Of a DNA stretch of 64,000 nucleotides, positions 21,682 through 30,828 are shown in pieces. The stretch covers positions 806,001 through 870,000 of the forward strand of contig NZ_CP060784.1 in NCBI RefSeq assembly GCF_014489555.1, written 5' to 3'. The position numbers and the translations under genes were made by a program. The first letter of the stretch is position 1; each line of letters begins with the position of its first letter. The notes beneath the pieces were generated by a model. That model worked only from the letters and a program-made list of their open reading frames with translations. It searched no databases and had not been told where the DNA came from. This stretch comes from Hymenobacter qilianensis. GTDB lineage: Bacteria > Bacteroidota > Bacteroidia > Cytophagales > Hymenobacteraceae.

Positions 21682-23922
21682 ATGAAAACGCCAGAAAAGC
21701 AAATCGGAGCGCGGATGAACCGGGTGGATGGCCGCCAGAAAGTGACCGGCGCCGCTACCTACTCGGCCGAATACCAGCTGCCGGGTATCACCTACGCCGT
21801 GCTGGTGGGCAGCACCATCACCAAGGGCCGTATTACGTCCATCGACACCAAGGCGGCCGAACGGGCGCCGGGGGTGTTGGCCGTCATCACCCACTTCAAC
21901 TCCCCCAAGGTGCCGGGCTTCGACACGGCGGGCAAGGATCCCTCGCAGCCAGCCACAGTGGGTGGCCCTATTAAGGTGTTCAAGGACGACAAAATCCGCT
22001 TTAATGACCAGCCTATTGCTATTGTTGTTGCCGATTCTTTGGAGCGGGCGCGTTTCGCTGCGGGCCTGGTAAAGGGGCAATACGCCCAGGAAAAGCACCA
22101 AACAAGCCTTGAAGCCGCCAAGTCGCAGGCTTTCCTGCCCACTTCCGCGAAGAAGAACCCGAAGCACCCCATGAATGACTACCAGCGCGGTCAGGTGGAT
22201 GCCTATAAAACCGGCGCTATCAAGCTGGAAAGCGAGTACGTGGTGCCCACCGAGGTGCACCAGCCTATGGAGTTGCAGGCCATTACGGCTCACTGGGAGG
22301 CCCCCGACCGACTCACGATTTACGACAAGACCCAGGGCACGATGGCTACGCGCCGCGACTTTGCCCGCGAGTGGGGCTTGCCCGAGGAAAACGTGAAGGT
22401 GATTGCCACGTATGTGGGCGGCGCCTTTGGTAATGCCCTGCACAGCTGGCAGCACGAGTCGGCTGCCATCATTGCGGCCCGGGTGGTGAACCGACCCGTG
22501 AAGCTGATGCTCACCCGCGAGCAGATGTTTACCATGGTAGGCTACCGGCCCTATACTTGGCAGAAGCTGGGCATGAGCGCGACGCCTGACGGCAAAATCA
22601 CGGCCATCACCCACGAGGCTATCGGCCAGACCTCTACTTTCGAAGAGTTTACGGAGTCGACGCTGGCGCAGACGCGCATGATGTATGAGTCACCCAACCT
22701 GACCACGCGTTACCGCATTGCCTCCCTGGACGTGAACTCGCCCATCTGGATGCGCGGCCCCGGCGAGGCTACCGGGGCGTTTGCCCTGGAGTCGGCCATG
22801 GACGAAATGGCCCACCTACTCAACATCGACCCCCTGGAGTTCCGCCTGCGCAACTACACTGAGCAGGACCCGGAGAAAAACCGGCCCTGGTCGAGTAAGT
22901 TTCTGAAGGAATGCTACCAACTCGGTGCCGAGCGCGTTGGCTGGAACAAGCGGCAGCTCAAACCCGGCTCGCTGCGCGACGGCGACTGGCTTATCGGCTA
23001 CGGTATGGGTGTGGGCACGTTTGGGGCGCACCGGGGCTCCTCTAAAGCCAACATCCGTCTGCTGCCCAACGGCACCGTACTGCTGCAAAGCGCGGTCACC
23101 GACATTGGCCCCGGCACTGCCACGGCCATGACCCAGATTGCCGCCGACACGTTGGGGCTAGCGCCCGAGAAAATCAAGTTTGAACTAGGCAACTCCAACT
23201 TTGCGCAAGCACCCACGCAGGGCGGCTCGGCCATTGTGAACACCGTGGGCCCGGCCGTGCAGGAGGCCTGCCTAGCCTTGAAGGAGAAGCTGCGCACGCT
23301 GGCGGCTTCCAGCAATGCAGCCTTTGCCTCGGCCAAGAAGGAAGATGTGGTCTTCGCTGAGGGCTACCTTACGCTGAACGGCAACCCCGCGGCGCGCGTT
23401 CCCTTCGCCGACCTGCTTCAGCAGGTTGATGGGGGCTTTGTCACGGTAGAGTCGAAGCCCCAGGGCAATGCCTCCAAGAACTACTCCATGTACTCGTTTT
23501 CGGTACACTTTGCCGAGGTGAGAGTCCATGCTCTCACCGGGGAGGTGCGGGTAAGCAAGCTGGTGTCGTGCGCTGATGCTGGTACCATTGTGAATGAGAA
23601 AACTGCCGGCAACCAGATGAAAGGCGGCGCTGTGGGCGGTATTGGTATGGCCCTGATGGAGCACGCCATTATCGACGACCGTTTTGGCCGCTACATCACC
23701 AAGGACTTTGCCGACTACCACGTGCCGGTGCATGCCGACTCGCCGGACGTGCAGGTAGCATTCGTGAACAAGCCTGACCCGTATGTGAATGCCCTGGGCA
23801 CCAAAGGCATCGGCGAAATTGCCATCATTGGAGTAGCGCCAGCCATTGCCAACGCCATTTTCAACGCCACGGGCAAACGCATCCGCGAGCTGCCCATCAC
23901 CCCGGATAAGCTGCTGGTGTAG
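21682..23922 (+). CDS. paoC: Aldehyde oxidoreductase molybdenum cofactor subunit (PaoC-like)
   Basis: 746 residues, the catalytic subunit that oxidises aldehydes to carboxylic acids at a molybdopterin-cytosine-dinucleotide site. Recognisable parts are RVDGRQKVTGAATYSAEY at the N-terminus, GGAFGNALHSWQHE, MRGPGEATGAFALESAMDE and the C-terminal GTKGIGEIAIIGVAPAIANA, where the Glu of GIGE is the catalytic base in the family. No PaoD/XdhC-type cofactor insertion gene follows; it must lie elsewhere or be replaced. A bidirectional terminator follows. Confidence 0.93.
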   Translation: MKTPEKQIGARMNRVDGRQKVTGAATYSAEYQLPGITYAVLVGSTITKGRITSIDTKAAERAPGVLAVITHFNSPKVPGFDTAGKDPSQPATVGGPIKVFKDDKIRFNDQPIAIVVADSLERARFAAGLVKGQYAQEKHQTSLEAAKSQAFLPTSAKKNPKHPMNDYQRGQVDAYKTGAIKLESEYVVPTEVHQPMELQAITAHWEAPDRLTIYDKTQGTMATRRDFAREWGLPEENVKVIATYVGGAFGNALHSWQHESAAIIAARVVNRPVKLMLTREQMFTMVGYRPYTWQKLGMSATPDGKITAITHEAIGQTSTFEEFTESTLAQTRMMYESPNLTTRYRIASLDVNSPIWMRGPGEATGAFALESAMDEMAHLLNIDPLEFRLRNYTEQDPEKNRPWSSKFLKECYQLGAERVGWNKRQLKPGSLRDGDWLIGYGMGVGTFGAHRGSSKANIRLLPNGTVLLQSAVTDIGPGTATAMTQIAADTLGLAPEKIKFELGNSNFAQAPTQGGSAIVNTVGPAVQEACLALKEKLRTLAASSNAAFASAKKEDVVFAEGYLTLNGNPAARVPFADLLQQVDGGFVTVESKPQGNASKNYSMYSFSVHFAEVRVHALTGEVRVSKLVSCADAGTIVNEKTAGNQMKGGAVGGIGMALMEHAIIDDRFGRYITKDFADYHVPVHADSPDVQVAFVNKPDPYVNALGTKGIGEIAIIGVAPAIANAIFNATGKRIRELPITPDKLLV

Positions 23923-23939
23923 TTTCAGTGTAAAACGCG

Positions 23940-23985
23940 GCTGGGGGCTTTTTTATTAGTATCTACTAGTAAAAAAGCCCCCAGC
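23940..23985. terminator. Bidirectional terminator between convergent genes
   Basis: GCTGGGGGC, T run, spacer with ACTAGT/TACTAG, A run, GCCCCCAGC. The wide spacer lets either orientation form a G/C stem followed by U residues. It ends paoC and the small minus-strand gene. Confidence 0.8.
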
Positions 23986-23987
23986 TT

Positions 23988-24122
23988 TTATCTCGTCACT
24001 CCGGATATCACAATCAGCCAATAGAGGAAATATACCAGCGGAATGAGCATCATATACACCCACCAGGTTGGGTGCATCAGCCGGTCTTTCCAGCTTCTCT
24101 GGTCTTGTCTGTGCGTATTCAT
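23988..24122 (-). CDS. Small membrane protein (44 aa)
   Basis: From the ATG at 24122 it reads MNTHRQDQRSWKDRLMHP then a Trp-rich hydrophobic helix (WWVYMMLIPLVYFLYWLIVI) and SGVTR. The N-terminus is basic and polar, so it should be inside. The frame can be extended upstream to 24212 but the added part looks non-coding. Function unknown; supported by the clear helix and by its terminator. Confidence 0.5.
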   Translation of the reverse strand: MNTHRQDQRSWKDRLMHPTWWVYMMLIPLVYFLYWLIVISGVTR

Positions 24123-24322
24123 GAGCTTAGCTACCGTTGGATAGTGCTGTTCTACCGAAATACGTCGTCTGCTGTATCCCGTCACTGTTGGCTTTGAAAG
24201 TGCTCGCAACACCTCGCTGAAGCAGGAAAAACCGCGCGGTGCGTGCTCACGGCAGACTTATCCATTGCTGCACCCGCCGCGCTTCGGTTAGTGCCTTGCT
24301 ACTCCCGAACCGGTGGCTTTTG

Positions 24323-24700
24323 CTAGCCCCGTTTCAGGCCCATGCGCTCCACTGTTTCGCCCTCAAAATCGAACTGAATGAGTATCGCGGGCTCCTCGCC
24401 TACTACCCAGCCGTCGTGGCCGGGCGCGATGGCCACTACCTGAGGGGCAATATATTCTTCCATTTCCCCATCTCTGTATTGAATAGCCAGGTGGCCTGCG
24501 GCCAGAAAGCCCACGTGCGCATGCTCGCACAGCTCCGTTCCAATCACTGGCTTCACGTCCTTCGACCACCGAAAACCAACCGGGTACACCAGTCGCTTCA
24601 CGCGCGAGTTGCCAGTGCGTACTACATCCACCTGTACGCCGCCGATTTCGTGGCGCTCAGCATTTTTCAGGGGGCCTAATAATGTGTCAGTAGTCATCAT
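24323..24700 (-). CDS. Cupin-fold protein
   Basis: 125 residues, cytoplasmic. The centre reads ELCEHAHVGFLAAGHLAIQYRDGEME, the usual cupin motif 1 pattern with His residues for a possible metal, and AIAPGHDGWVVGEEPAILIQFDF is motif 2. The family includes many small proteins of unknown reaction. It stands alone. Confidence 0.75.
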   Translation of the reverse strand: MMTTDTLLGPLKNAERHEIGGVQVDVVRTGNSRVKRLVYPVGFRWSKDVKPVIGTELCEHAHVGFLAAGHLAIQYRDGEMEEYIAPQVVAIAPGHDGWVVGEEPAILIQFDFEGETVERMGLKRG

Positions 24701-24903
24701 TGGTGCAGAGTGAAAACACAGGAAGTGAAACGCGGAAGCCTACTTAAATATAGTAAATTCCTGGCATAGCCTGGCGCTGCTTGCCGGACTTGCGTCTGCA
24801 TATTTTCAGGTTCCGGGCCGAGCTTGGGGCGCAGGCCTTACACGAATAGCGTGGGGGGCTTTTTTGCCCCGATCACCTTTATAGCAGCGGGCCGCCAACT
24901 GCT

Positions 24904-25374
24904 TTACTGCTCCTGAAAATGATACAGGAAGGTGATTATGCCGGTGTAAGCAGGCTTTTTGGAATCCATAATCTCCAGCGCCACTTGCAGGCGGGCCTTG
25001 GCAATGCCGCGCAAATTAGCCACCGAAAGCAGCGTAGCGCGCAGGCGCACCTGGCTATTCACGGTCACGGCCTGGTTGAAGCGCAGCTGCTCGATTTCAT
25101 AGTTGACCTGCATTTTCAGGTTCTCGATAGCTACAATCTGCTGCCACAGATACGGCAGCAGCGCCACGGTGAGGTAGCCGTGGGCGATGGTAGCCTTGAA
25201 GGGCGACTCGGCCAGCGCCCGCTCGGGGTCTACATGAATCCACTGGTGGTCGAGGGTGGCGGCGGCAAACTGGTTGATCTGCTCCTGCGTGACGGTGTGG
25301 TAGGCCGATACGCCTACTTCCTGCCCCACGAGGCTTTCTAATTCGGCTAAGCTGCTGATGGTACGTTTGGTCAT
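24904..25374 (-). CDS. MaoC-like hot-dog-fold hydratase
   Basis: 156 residues. The active-site Asp and His of (R)-specific enoyl-CoA hydratases are in LDHQWIHVDPERA near residue 42, with TIAHGYLTVALLP after it. SLVGQEVGVSAYHTVTQEQINQFAAAT is the typical N-terminus. It would hydrate trans-2-enoyl-CoA to the (R)-3-hydroxy product. No fatty acid or PHA genes are adjacent. Confidence 0.88.
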   Translation of the reverse strand: MTKRTISSLAELESLVGQEVGVSAYHTVTQEQINQFAAATLDHQWIHVDPERALAESPFKATIAHGYLTVALLPYLWQQIVAIENLKMQVNYEIEQLRFNQAVTVNSQVRLRATLLSVANLRGIAKARLQVALEIMDSKKPAYTGIITFLYHFQEQ

Positions 25375-25740
25375 GGGTAGGCTAGGGAGAAGTAATAACG
25401 CCCAAACATACGTCGTGGCAGTCAGTAATCATGGTAGAGGGCTGCTACTAGCGTGCCGCCCAAGGCTCAGCCATCAGCCGCATGGCCTTATCATCCTAAG
25501 CGAGCCTGCCAATCCTGACGGCTGCCCTCAACGCTTCCGCCTCATGGTATAGCCCGACGAATATTTGCGGGCGCAGCTAGGCGTAGAGCCGAGCTTTGCA
25601 TCAGGTTATTTACCAGGCAGTTCGGTAAGCTGAAAGGATATTTTTTTCGAGGTTTGCTTGATTACTTTGAAAAACAAAGTACTTTTGAAAGACGATTTAC
25701 AATTCCCCAACGCACATCCTGAATCCGCGGCCTTCTCTCC
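25375..25740. other. Intergenic region between divergent genes
   Basis: 366 bases between the MaoC gene and the MBL-fold gene. No gene is seen in it. The right end carries a palindrome and promoter described separately. Confidence 0.5.
25657..25687 (+). promoter_or_regulatory. Putative promoter overlapped by a TACTTTG/CAAAGTA operator
   Basis: A -7 box TACTTTTG at 25680-25687 has CTTG 19 bases upstream (25657-25660), close to the Bacteroidota TTTG-N19-TAnnTTTG rule. A perfect palindrome TACTTTG-AAAAA-CAAAGTA (25663-25681) overlaps the -7 box and could be a repressor site. It lies about 55 bases before the MBL-fold gene. Confidence 0.5.
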
Positions 25741-26675
25741 ATGATCAGCACCCAAAAGAGCAAACCGGGTAAGAGTCGTAAGCACCAGCTACTGGCCGGA
25801 TTTGGTGCCTTTATAGTGGCGCTGGCGGTGTTTCTTTTTACCAAGTGGAAGGAGGCATCTGATCAGGGCGGACAGCTGCCGCTGGCACCGTTTCGCATTG
25901 CCGGCAACCTCTATTATGTGGGCACCCGGGATGTTACTTCTTTTCTGCTTACCGGCCCAAAGGCCACGTACTGATTGATGGCGGCTACCCCGGCTCCGCC
26001 CCGATGATCCTGAAAAGCATTGCCACGCTCGGCTTTGCCATCAAGGATGTGAAAATCCTGCTCAACTCACACGCTCACCTGGACCACGCCGGTGGCCTGG
26101 CGGCCCTGCAGCAGGCATCGGGGGCGCAGCTGTGGGTGAGCGAAGCAGATGCCGACATGATGGCATCCGGCGGCGCCAGCAACCGGAACATGGCTCCGGT
26201 GAATCTACTCGTCTATCTGGGGCTTCTCAAATATCCTTCGCCCCGCATCGACCACCAGTTTCAGGATGGGGAGCAAATCCGGCTGGGGCCTATCCAGCTC
26301 ACCGCCCACCTTACGCCCGGCCACACGCCCGGCTGCACCACTTGGTCGTTTCCGGTCCGCGACGGCAACCGGGAGCTGCTGGCCGTCAATGTAGGCGGCC
26401 TGACGCTGCCCATGCCCGCGTCGTTGTTTGATTGGAGCTACGATGCAGTTACTAAACAGGATTTTGAGCAAACTTTCAAAACGCTACGGAGCCTGCCCGC
26501 CGACATTTACCTGACTCCTCATGCGCGTGCTTTTAGCCTGAAACGCAAGCTGCAGGAACGCGCCACCGCCCATGACCCCGTAGCCCCGTTTCTCGACCGG
26601 GCGGGCTACCTCGAAGACATCGGCAAAGCGGAGGCAGCGTTTCGCAAAACGCTCCAGGAACAGCAGAAGCAATAG
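25741..26675 (+). CDS. Membrane-anchored MBL-fold hydrolase, subclass B3 beta-lactamase-like (one frameshift)
   Basis: Reconstructed as 311 residues. An N-terminal helix (LLAGFGAFIVALAVFLF) acts as an anchor. The zinc motif is NSHAHLDHAGG, with PGHTPGCTTW and TPHARAF giving the further ligands. The first part breaks at CCCAAA 25956-25961; one added C (or A) gives GPKGHVLIDGGYPG. The order and LSD-like spacing resemble subclass B3 metallo-beta-lactamases, but many relatives have other substrates, so resistance cannot be claimed. A possible operator lies upstream. Confidence 0.8.
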
Positions 26676-26753
26676 CCGCTTTTCCGGCAGCCAAGACTAT
26701 TTATCGACAACAACAGCGTTTTCCTTCATCCTCGAACCCAAATCCTTACTCTC

Positions 26754-27329
26754 ATGACTCTCACCAAAAGTATTTCTCTCGTTGCGCTGGTTACTGGGCT
26801 CCTGTTGCTCATCCCTTTGACGGCTAAGCTGACTATGGCGAATATGCTCTGGACCGCAGAGGATTTCGTTGCCGCTGGAATCATGCTCTTCGGTGCCGGC
26901 CTCACGTTTGTCCTGATTGCGCGGTTGGGGAACAATAACACCTACCGGCTGGCCGCTGCCGCGGCAGTAGGCGCCGGGCTCCTACTCGTATGGGCCCAAC
27001 TGGCGGTAGGACTCGTGGGAAGCGAAGACAACCCCGTCAACCTGCTGTTTGGTGCGGTGCTGGCCGTCGCCTTCATCGGGTCTATAGCTGCTCGCTTCCA
27101 GCCACGCGGTATGGCCAACGCCATGTTCGCGGCCTCGCTGACTTACGTGGTGGTCACCCTACTGGCGCTATTTGTTTGGCCGCCCTCCCCTGACACCGCC
27201 GAGCCTCAGGTACGCCTAGCGAATGTGCTAGCCGCAAATGGAATATTTGCCGCGATTTGGGCCTTTTCGGGTTGGATGTTTCTCCGCGCCAGCGCCTCCA
27301 GCTCGAATCAGAACCGACATCTGGCGTAA
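26754..27329 (+). CDS. Multi-pass membrane protein of unknown function
   Basis: 191 residues with about six hydrophobic helices: around residues 8-28, 38-57, 65-86, 95-112, 122-142 and 158-178. Start MTLTKSISLVALVTGLLLLI is preceded by an A/T-rich stretch. No family recognised. It lies 78 bases after the MBL-fold gene, possibly co-transcribed. Confidence 0.75.
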   Translation: MTLTKSISLVALVTGLLLLIPLTAKLTMANMLWTAEDFVAAGIMLFGAGLTFVLIARLGNNNTYRLAAAAAVGAGLLLVWAQLAVGLVGSEDNPVNLLFGAVLAVAFIGSIAARFQPRGMANAMFAASLTYVVVTLLALFVWPPSPDTAEPQVRLANVLAANGIFAAIWAFSGWMFLRASASSSNQNRHLA

Positions 27330-27462
27330 TGGTGTAAAACAGAAAGCTACACCCAATAGTAACCTGACTATGTAATGGCTGATGCTTTTATAACCTATGG
27401 GATTATCCTCTATGAATTGATAGCCAAGTAATTATTGACGTCATACTTATTCTGATACCAGC

Positions 27463-27495
27463 AACGCCCCGCAACCACACAGGTTCCGGGGCGTT
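27463..27495 (+). terminator. Hairpin terminator
   Basis: AACGCCCCG (27463-27471) pairs with CGGGGCGTT (27487-27495) around a 15-base loop. The following T run is weak (CTTGCTTGC). It lies after the 191-residue membrane protein gene. Confidence 0.6.
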
Positions 27496-27614
27496 CTTGC
27501 TTGCTACTTCTGCCGCTATGTTCTACGACAGTATATTAAAACACCATCTACCTATACAATCCATTCATTAAGGTATATAATTGTGCGTTTGCTGTTCATC
27601 ACACATGCCAGAGC

Positions 27615-28400
27615 ATGAAGAGAATACACCTTTTTGAGTTAGAGGATTTTCCATGGTTTCCGAACTGGCTTAGGAACTGCCTCACGCGCCTCATTGTGGT
27701 AATGCACAACATGCTAGGCACCCCTCACGAGCTAGCTCAATTAGTAGCCAGAGCCCTACAGTATTCATCGAGCCCAACAATTGTTGACCTCTGTTCCGGC
27801 AGCGGCGGCCCCATGCTAGAAGTATTCGCCACTTTAAAAGGCCAGCCAGAAGGAGCAGATCTTACCCTACTACTCACCGACCTGTACCCAGACGTAGAAG
27901 TCGCAGCGCAACTGAATAATAGCCACGCCCCAGGCCTGTCGTATCATCTGGCTCCGGTAAATGCGGCTGATGTAACTGCGGAGCTAGTTGGCGTGCGCAC
28001 TATGGTCGGGAGCTTTCACCATATGCCGCCCACTATAGCACGGCGTATTCTTGCCAATGCTCAGGCCAGCCAGCAACCCATCTGCATCTATGAGATAAGC
28101 GACAATAGCTTTCCTGCACTATTGTGGTGGATTCCGCTACCTATGATATTCCTCATGAGTTTGTTTATTACTCCGTTTGCGCGGCCTCTAACATGGAAAC
28201 AGGTAGTCTTTACCTACTTGTTGCCCATCATTCCCATCTGCTTTGCTTGGGATGGCGCCGTTTCCAATGCCCGAACTTACACGCTGGAAGATTTGAACAT
28301 TCTGATAAGCGGATTAGAAACCGAAAACTACACCTGGGAAAAAGGCCGACTTACTGGTCGGGCGAATAAGCTGTATTTATTGGGCCTGCCGAAACCATAA
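27615..28400 (+). CDS. Class I SAM-dependent methyltransferase-like protein with C-terminal membrane segment
   Basis: 261 residues. Motif I is IVDLCSGSGGPMLEV near residue 57 and an acidic strand end TDLYPDVE follows. TMVGSFHHMPPTIARRIL is the usual motif IV-VI region. After it comes a strongly hydrophobic part (LLWWIPLPMIFLMSLFITPF and VVFTYLLPIIPICFAW) that should hold it in the membrane, unusual for soluble methyltransferases. It ends LTGRANKLYLLGLPKP. Substrate unknown, perhaps a lipid or quinone. Confidence 0.75.
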   Translation: MKRIHLFELEDFPWFPNWLRNCLTRLIVVMHNMLGTPHELAQLVARALQYSSSPTIVDLCSGSGGPMLEVFATLKGQPEGADLTLLLTDLYPDVEVAAQLNNSHAPGLSYHLAPVNAADVTAELVGVRTMVGSFHHMPPTIARRILANAQASQQPICIYEISDNSFPALLWWIPLPMIFLMSLFITPFARPLTWKQVVFTYLLPIIPICFAWDGAVSNARTYTLEDLNILISGLETENYTWEKGRLTGRANKLYLLGLPKP

Positions 28401-28470
28401 TGCCCCCCGCCGTTCGTACCGCTACCGCTTACAGCCGGTCTTCTTCCTGCGCAGCCTGCGGTTGCGCGTC

Positions 28471-28522
28471 GGTAGAGTACAACCTCTACCGTATAGAGCT
28501 AGTCACGAGCTATATGCTCGCG
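28471..28522. repeat. Compound palindromic repeat, copy 1
   Basis: GGTAGAG-loop-CTCTACC followed, after TAGAGCTAGT, by CACGAGC-TATAT-GCTCGCG. The same two-hairpin layout recurs at 29604, 31336 and, inverted, at 31220. Confidence 0.75.
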
Positions 28523-28660
28523 CCAGTGGGGGCACGGTACTCCCGTAGTAAGAGCATGTCATGCACCGATAGCGAAATCGCTATAACTTGCTGGCAAGCT
28601 GGGCAGCGCAAAAACGCATAACCATCTAAAAACGAGAATTAAGTAACAAACACATAGAAT

Positions 28661-29595
28661 ATGGCTTCAGGTTTTTTTGCGCTACTGGATGATATTTCCG
28701 CTTTGGTAAAGGTGAGCGCGGCTAGTTTAGATGACGTGCCTGCCCAGGTAGCCAAAACCACCGGCAAAGTTTCAGGCATCGTCATCGACGATACGGCGGT
28801 TACGCCCAAGTATGTCGTGGGCCTCGACCCATCCCGTGAGCTTTCCATTATCTTCCAAATAGCGAAAAAGTCACTGATCAATAAATTATTGATTCTGAGT
28901 CCGGCGGCCTTACTACTGGGGTATTTCGCTCCTTGGGCCATTACACCCATTCTGATGCTGGGGGGGCTTATTTGTGCTTCGAGGGGTATGAAAAGGTGCA
29001 CTCCATGTTTAGCAAGAGCCACGACGTGGATGTTGAGAGCGAACAAGTAGAAGTGATTACGCCGGAAGAGTTGGAAAAGCAACGAGTAGCCGGGGCCGTG
29101 CGCACCGATATTATCCTGTCGGCCGAAATCATGGCCATTGCCTATAGCCAGGTAACCGACCAGCCGGTCATAAACCAGATTGCCGTAATGGCCGCCGTAG
29201 CCGTTTTTATTACCATAGCGGTATATGGCTTTGTGGGCTTAATCGTGAAAGCCGACGATATGGGGGTACACCTGGCCCAGGATAAATACCACCCTGCTAC
29301 TCAAAAATTCGGGCGCGGTATCGTGAAATTCATGCCGCACTTCCTAAGTATCTTAAGTTATGTGGGTACGGCAGCCATGCTTTGGGTCGGGGCCGAAATC
29401 ATCGCCCACGGCATTCCGTTTACCGCTCATTTACTGCACGATCTGGAAGAGGCGTTAGCTCATATTCCGATTGTGGCCTGGCTTGCCAAAGCGCTGTCCT
29501 GTGCTATTGGCGGGTTAATGATTGGTTTTGTGGTTGAGAAAATAGTGCATCTGGGTAAGAAGGTATTCAGCAAGAAAAAGGAAGCTATAGGTTAA
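28661..29595 (+). CDS. DUF808 (YedI-like) inner-membrane protein (one frameshift)
   Basis: Reconstructed as 311 residues. N-terminus MASGFFALLDDISALVKVSA matches E. coli YedI. Hydrophobic segments include LLILSPAALLLGYFAPWAIT and later INQIAVMAAVAVFITIAVYG, LSILSYVGTAAMLWVGAEI and ALSCAIGGLMIGFVVEKIV. The frame breaks at the G run 28960-28966 (seven G); eight would give LMLGGAYLCFEGYEKVHSM, as in the family. Function unknown. Confidence 0.88.
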
Positions 29596-29603
29596 CCTAC
29601 CCG

Positions 29604-29652
29604 GTGGAGGTACAACCTCCGCTCTATAGCTGGTCACGAGCTACAAGCTCGC
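29604..29652. repeat. Compound palindromic repeat, copy 2
   Basis: GGAGGT-ACA-ACCTCC followed by GCTCTATAGCTGGT and CACGAGCT-ACA-AGCTCGC. Located 9 bases after the DUF808 stop. Confidence 0.8.
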
Positions 29653-29711
29653 TCTGGTAGGGTTTACATGTTCATTTCAAGATAAAAAAGCCCCCAGCGC
29701 CCGCCACATCT

Positions 29712-29902
29712 TCGGTTGAAAGTGTTCGGATTAGTAGTACGAAGGTTGAGCTTTCGCCGGAGCAGCAAAGCCGCCTGCTCCACGAGGTATTTGGCTCGTG
29801 GGAAGCAGAGGAAAGCGGCGGTGAAATAGTCCGTCGTCTCTATGACGACCGCAGAGACCAGCCCCGCGAGGTAGACTTATGAGTCGTTACCTGCTCAGAT
29901 AA
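29712..29902 (+). pseudogene. Remnant of a VapBC-type toxin-antitoxin pair
   Basis: A 55-residue frame without an ATG reads STKVELSPEQQSRLLHEVFG, then SWEAEESGGEIVRRLYDD and RRDQPREVDL, the C-terminal pattern of antitoxins that precede PIN-domain toxins. Its stop overlaps an ATG by four bases (ATGA at 29879-29882), the usual coupling of vapB to vapC. The following frame starts MSRYLLR and stops at once, where VapC toxins read RYLLDTN. A copy of the AAAAAGCCCCCAGC sequence sits where the antitoxin N-terminus should be. I infer a decayed locus; the toxin body is missing. Confidence 0.55.
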
Positions 29903-30003
29903 GGTTCACAAGCAAAACAATCCTAACGGGCAGGTGGTCTTAGCACGAACGGAGCTCTTTGCAAAAAAGCGGCTTCCAGACCTCTCGCTTATCTTACTTG
30001 CTT

Positions 30004-30725
30004 ATGAACATTGGAATCATTGGGGCCGGCCACATCGGCAGCGCCCTGGCCGTGCGACTCACCAGCCTCGGCCACTCGGTATACATAGCCAACTCCCGCG
30101 GCCCTGAAACGCTGACGGATTTAGCTAAAAAAACTGGTGCTATCCCCGTCACGGCTCAGGAAGCCGCTCGCCACGGCGAAATCATTGTGGTAACTATCCC
30201 GCTGAAAAAAATCCCCGACCTACCCAAGGACCTGTTCGAGGGCGTGCCCGCCAGCGTGCCAGTCATTGACACCAGCAATTACTACCCTTGCTGCGCGACG
30301 GCCAAATTCCGGAGTTGGAGAGCGGCGACCTGACCGAGAGCGAATGGGTGCAGCAGCACCTGGTCCGCCCGGTGCTGAAGGTATTCAACAACATCTTCGC
30401 CGCAAACCTCGAAAACAATGGTCAGCCTGCTGGCACGCCCGGCCGCATCGCGCTAGCGGTAGCCGGCGACGATACGGCCGCCAAGCAAAAAGCAATGGCC
30501 TTAGTCGATGAATTGGGTTTCGACGCCGTAGACGGCGGCAGCCTGCACGAGTCGTGGCGGCAGCAGCCGGGCTCGCCGCTATACTGCACCGATTTGCCAG
30601 CTGCCGAAGTGCAGCAGCATTTAGCTAGCCTGGGCACCACGCGTACGGCCGAGCAGCACGCCGAATTCGCGGCCAATCAAGCCGCGTCAGAAAAACAATT
30701 GGAGGCACAAGGCGTCCGGCTGTAA
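30004..30725 (+). CDS. NADPH-dependent F420 reductase-like / NAD(P)-binding oxidoreductase (one frameshift)
   Basis: Reconstructed as 240 residues. N-terminus MNIGIIGAGHIGSALAVRLTS is a Rossmann motif (GAGHIG). HGEIIVVTIPLKKIPDL and VIDTSNYYPLLRDG follow, then KVFNNIFAANLE in the region where relatives bind the second substrate. The frame breaks at CCCTT 30285-30289; one C or T added gives NYYPLLRDGQIPELE. Close relatives are annotated as F420-reductase-like although most Bacteroidota lack F420, so the true substrate is open. A perfect-looking terminator follows. Confidence 0.82.
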
Positions 30726-30776
30726 GAGCCGCCATCTAAATCCACTTTGGCCGACCAACCGCTAGCCGGTTGCCTC

Positions 30777-30828
30777 AAGCCCCACTGAACAAGTTCCGTT
30801 AAATATCGGAACTCGTTCAGTGGGGCTT
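30777..30828 (+). terminator. Long hairpin terminator
   Basis: AAGCCCCACTGAACAAGTTC pairs with GAACTCGTTCAGTGGGGCTT around a short A/T loop, with a single mismatch; arms of 22 bases in total. It follows the F420-reductase-like gene. Confidence 0.8.

Noticed and set aside
21664..22614. 316-codon minus-strand frame inside paoC
   Set aside because: Mirror of G+C-rich coding sequence; paoC is clearly the gene.
28400..28621. 73-codon frame after the methyltransferase gene
   Set aside because: It begins at the ATGCCCCCC box and crosses a palindromic repeat; no sign of coding.
29712..29902. Intact small antitoxin gene
   Set aside because: No start codon and no toxin body after it.
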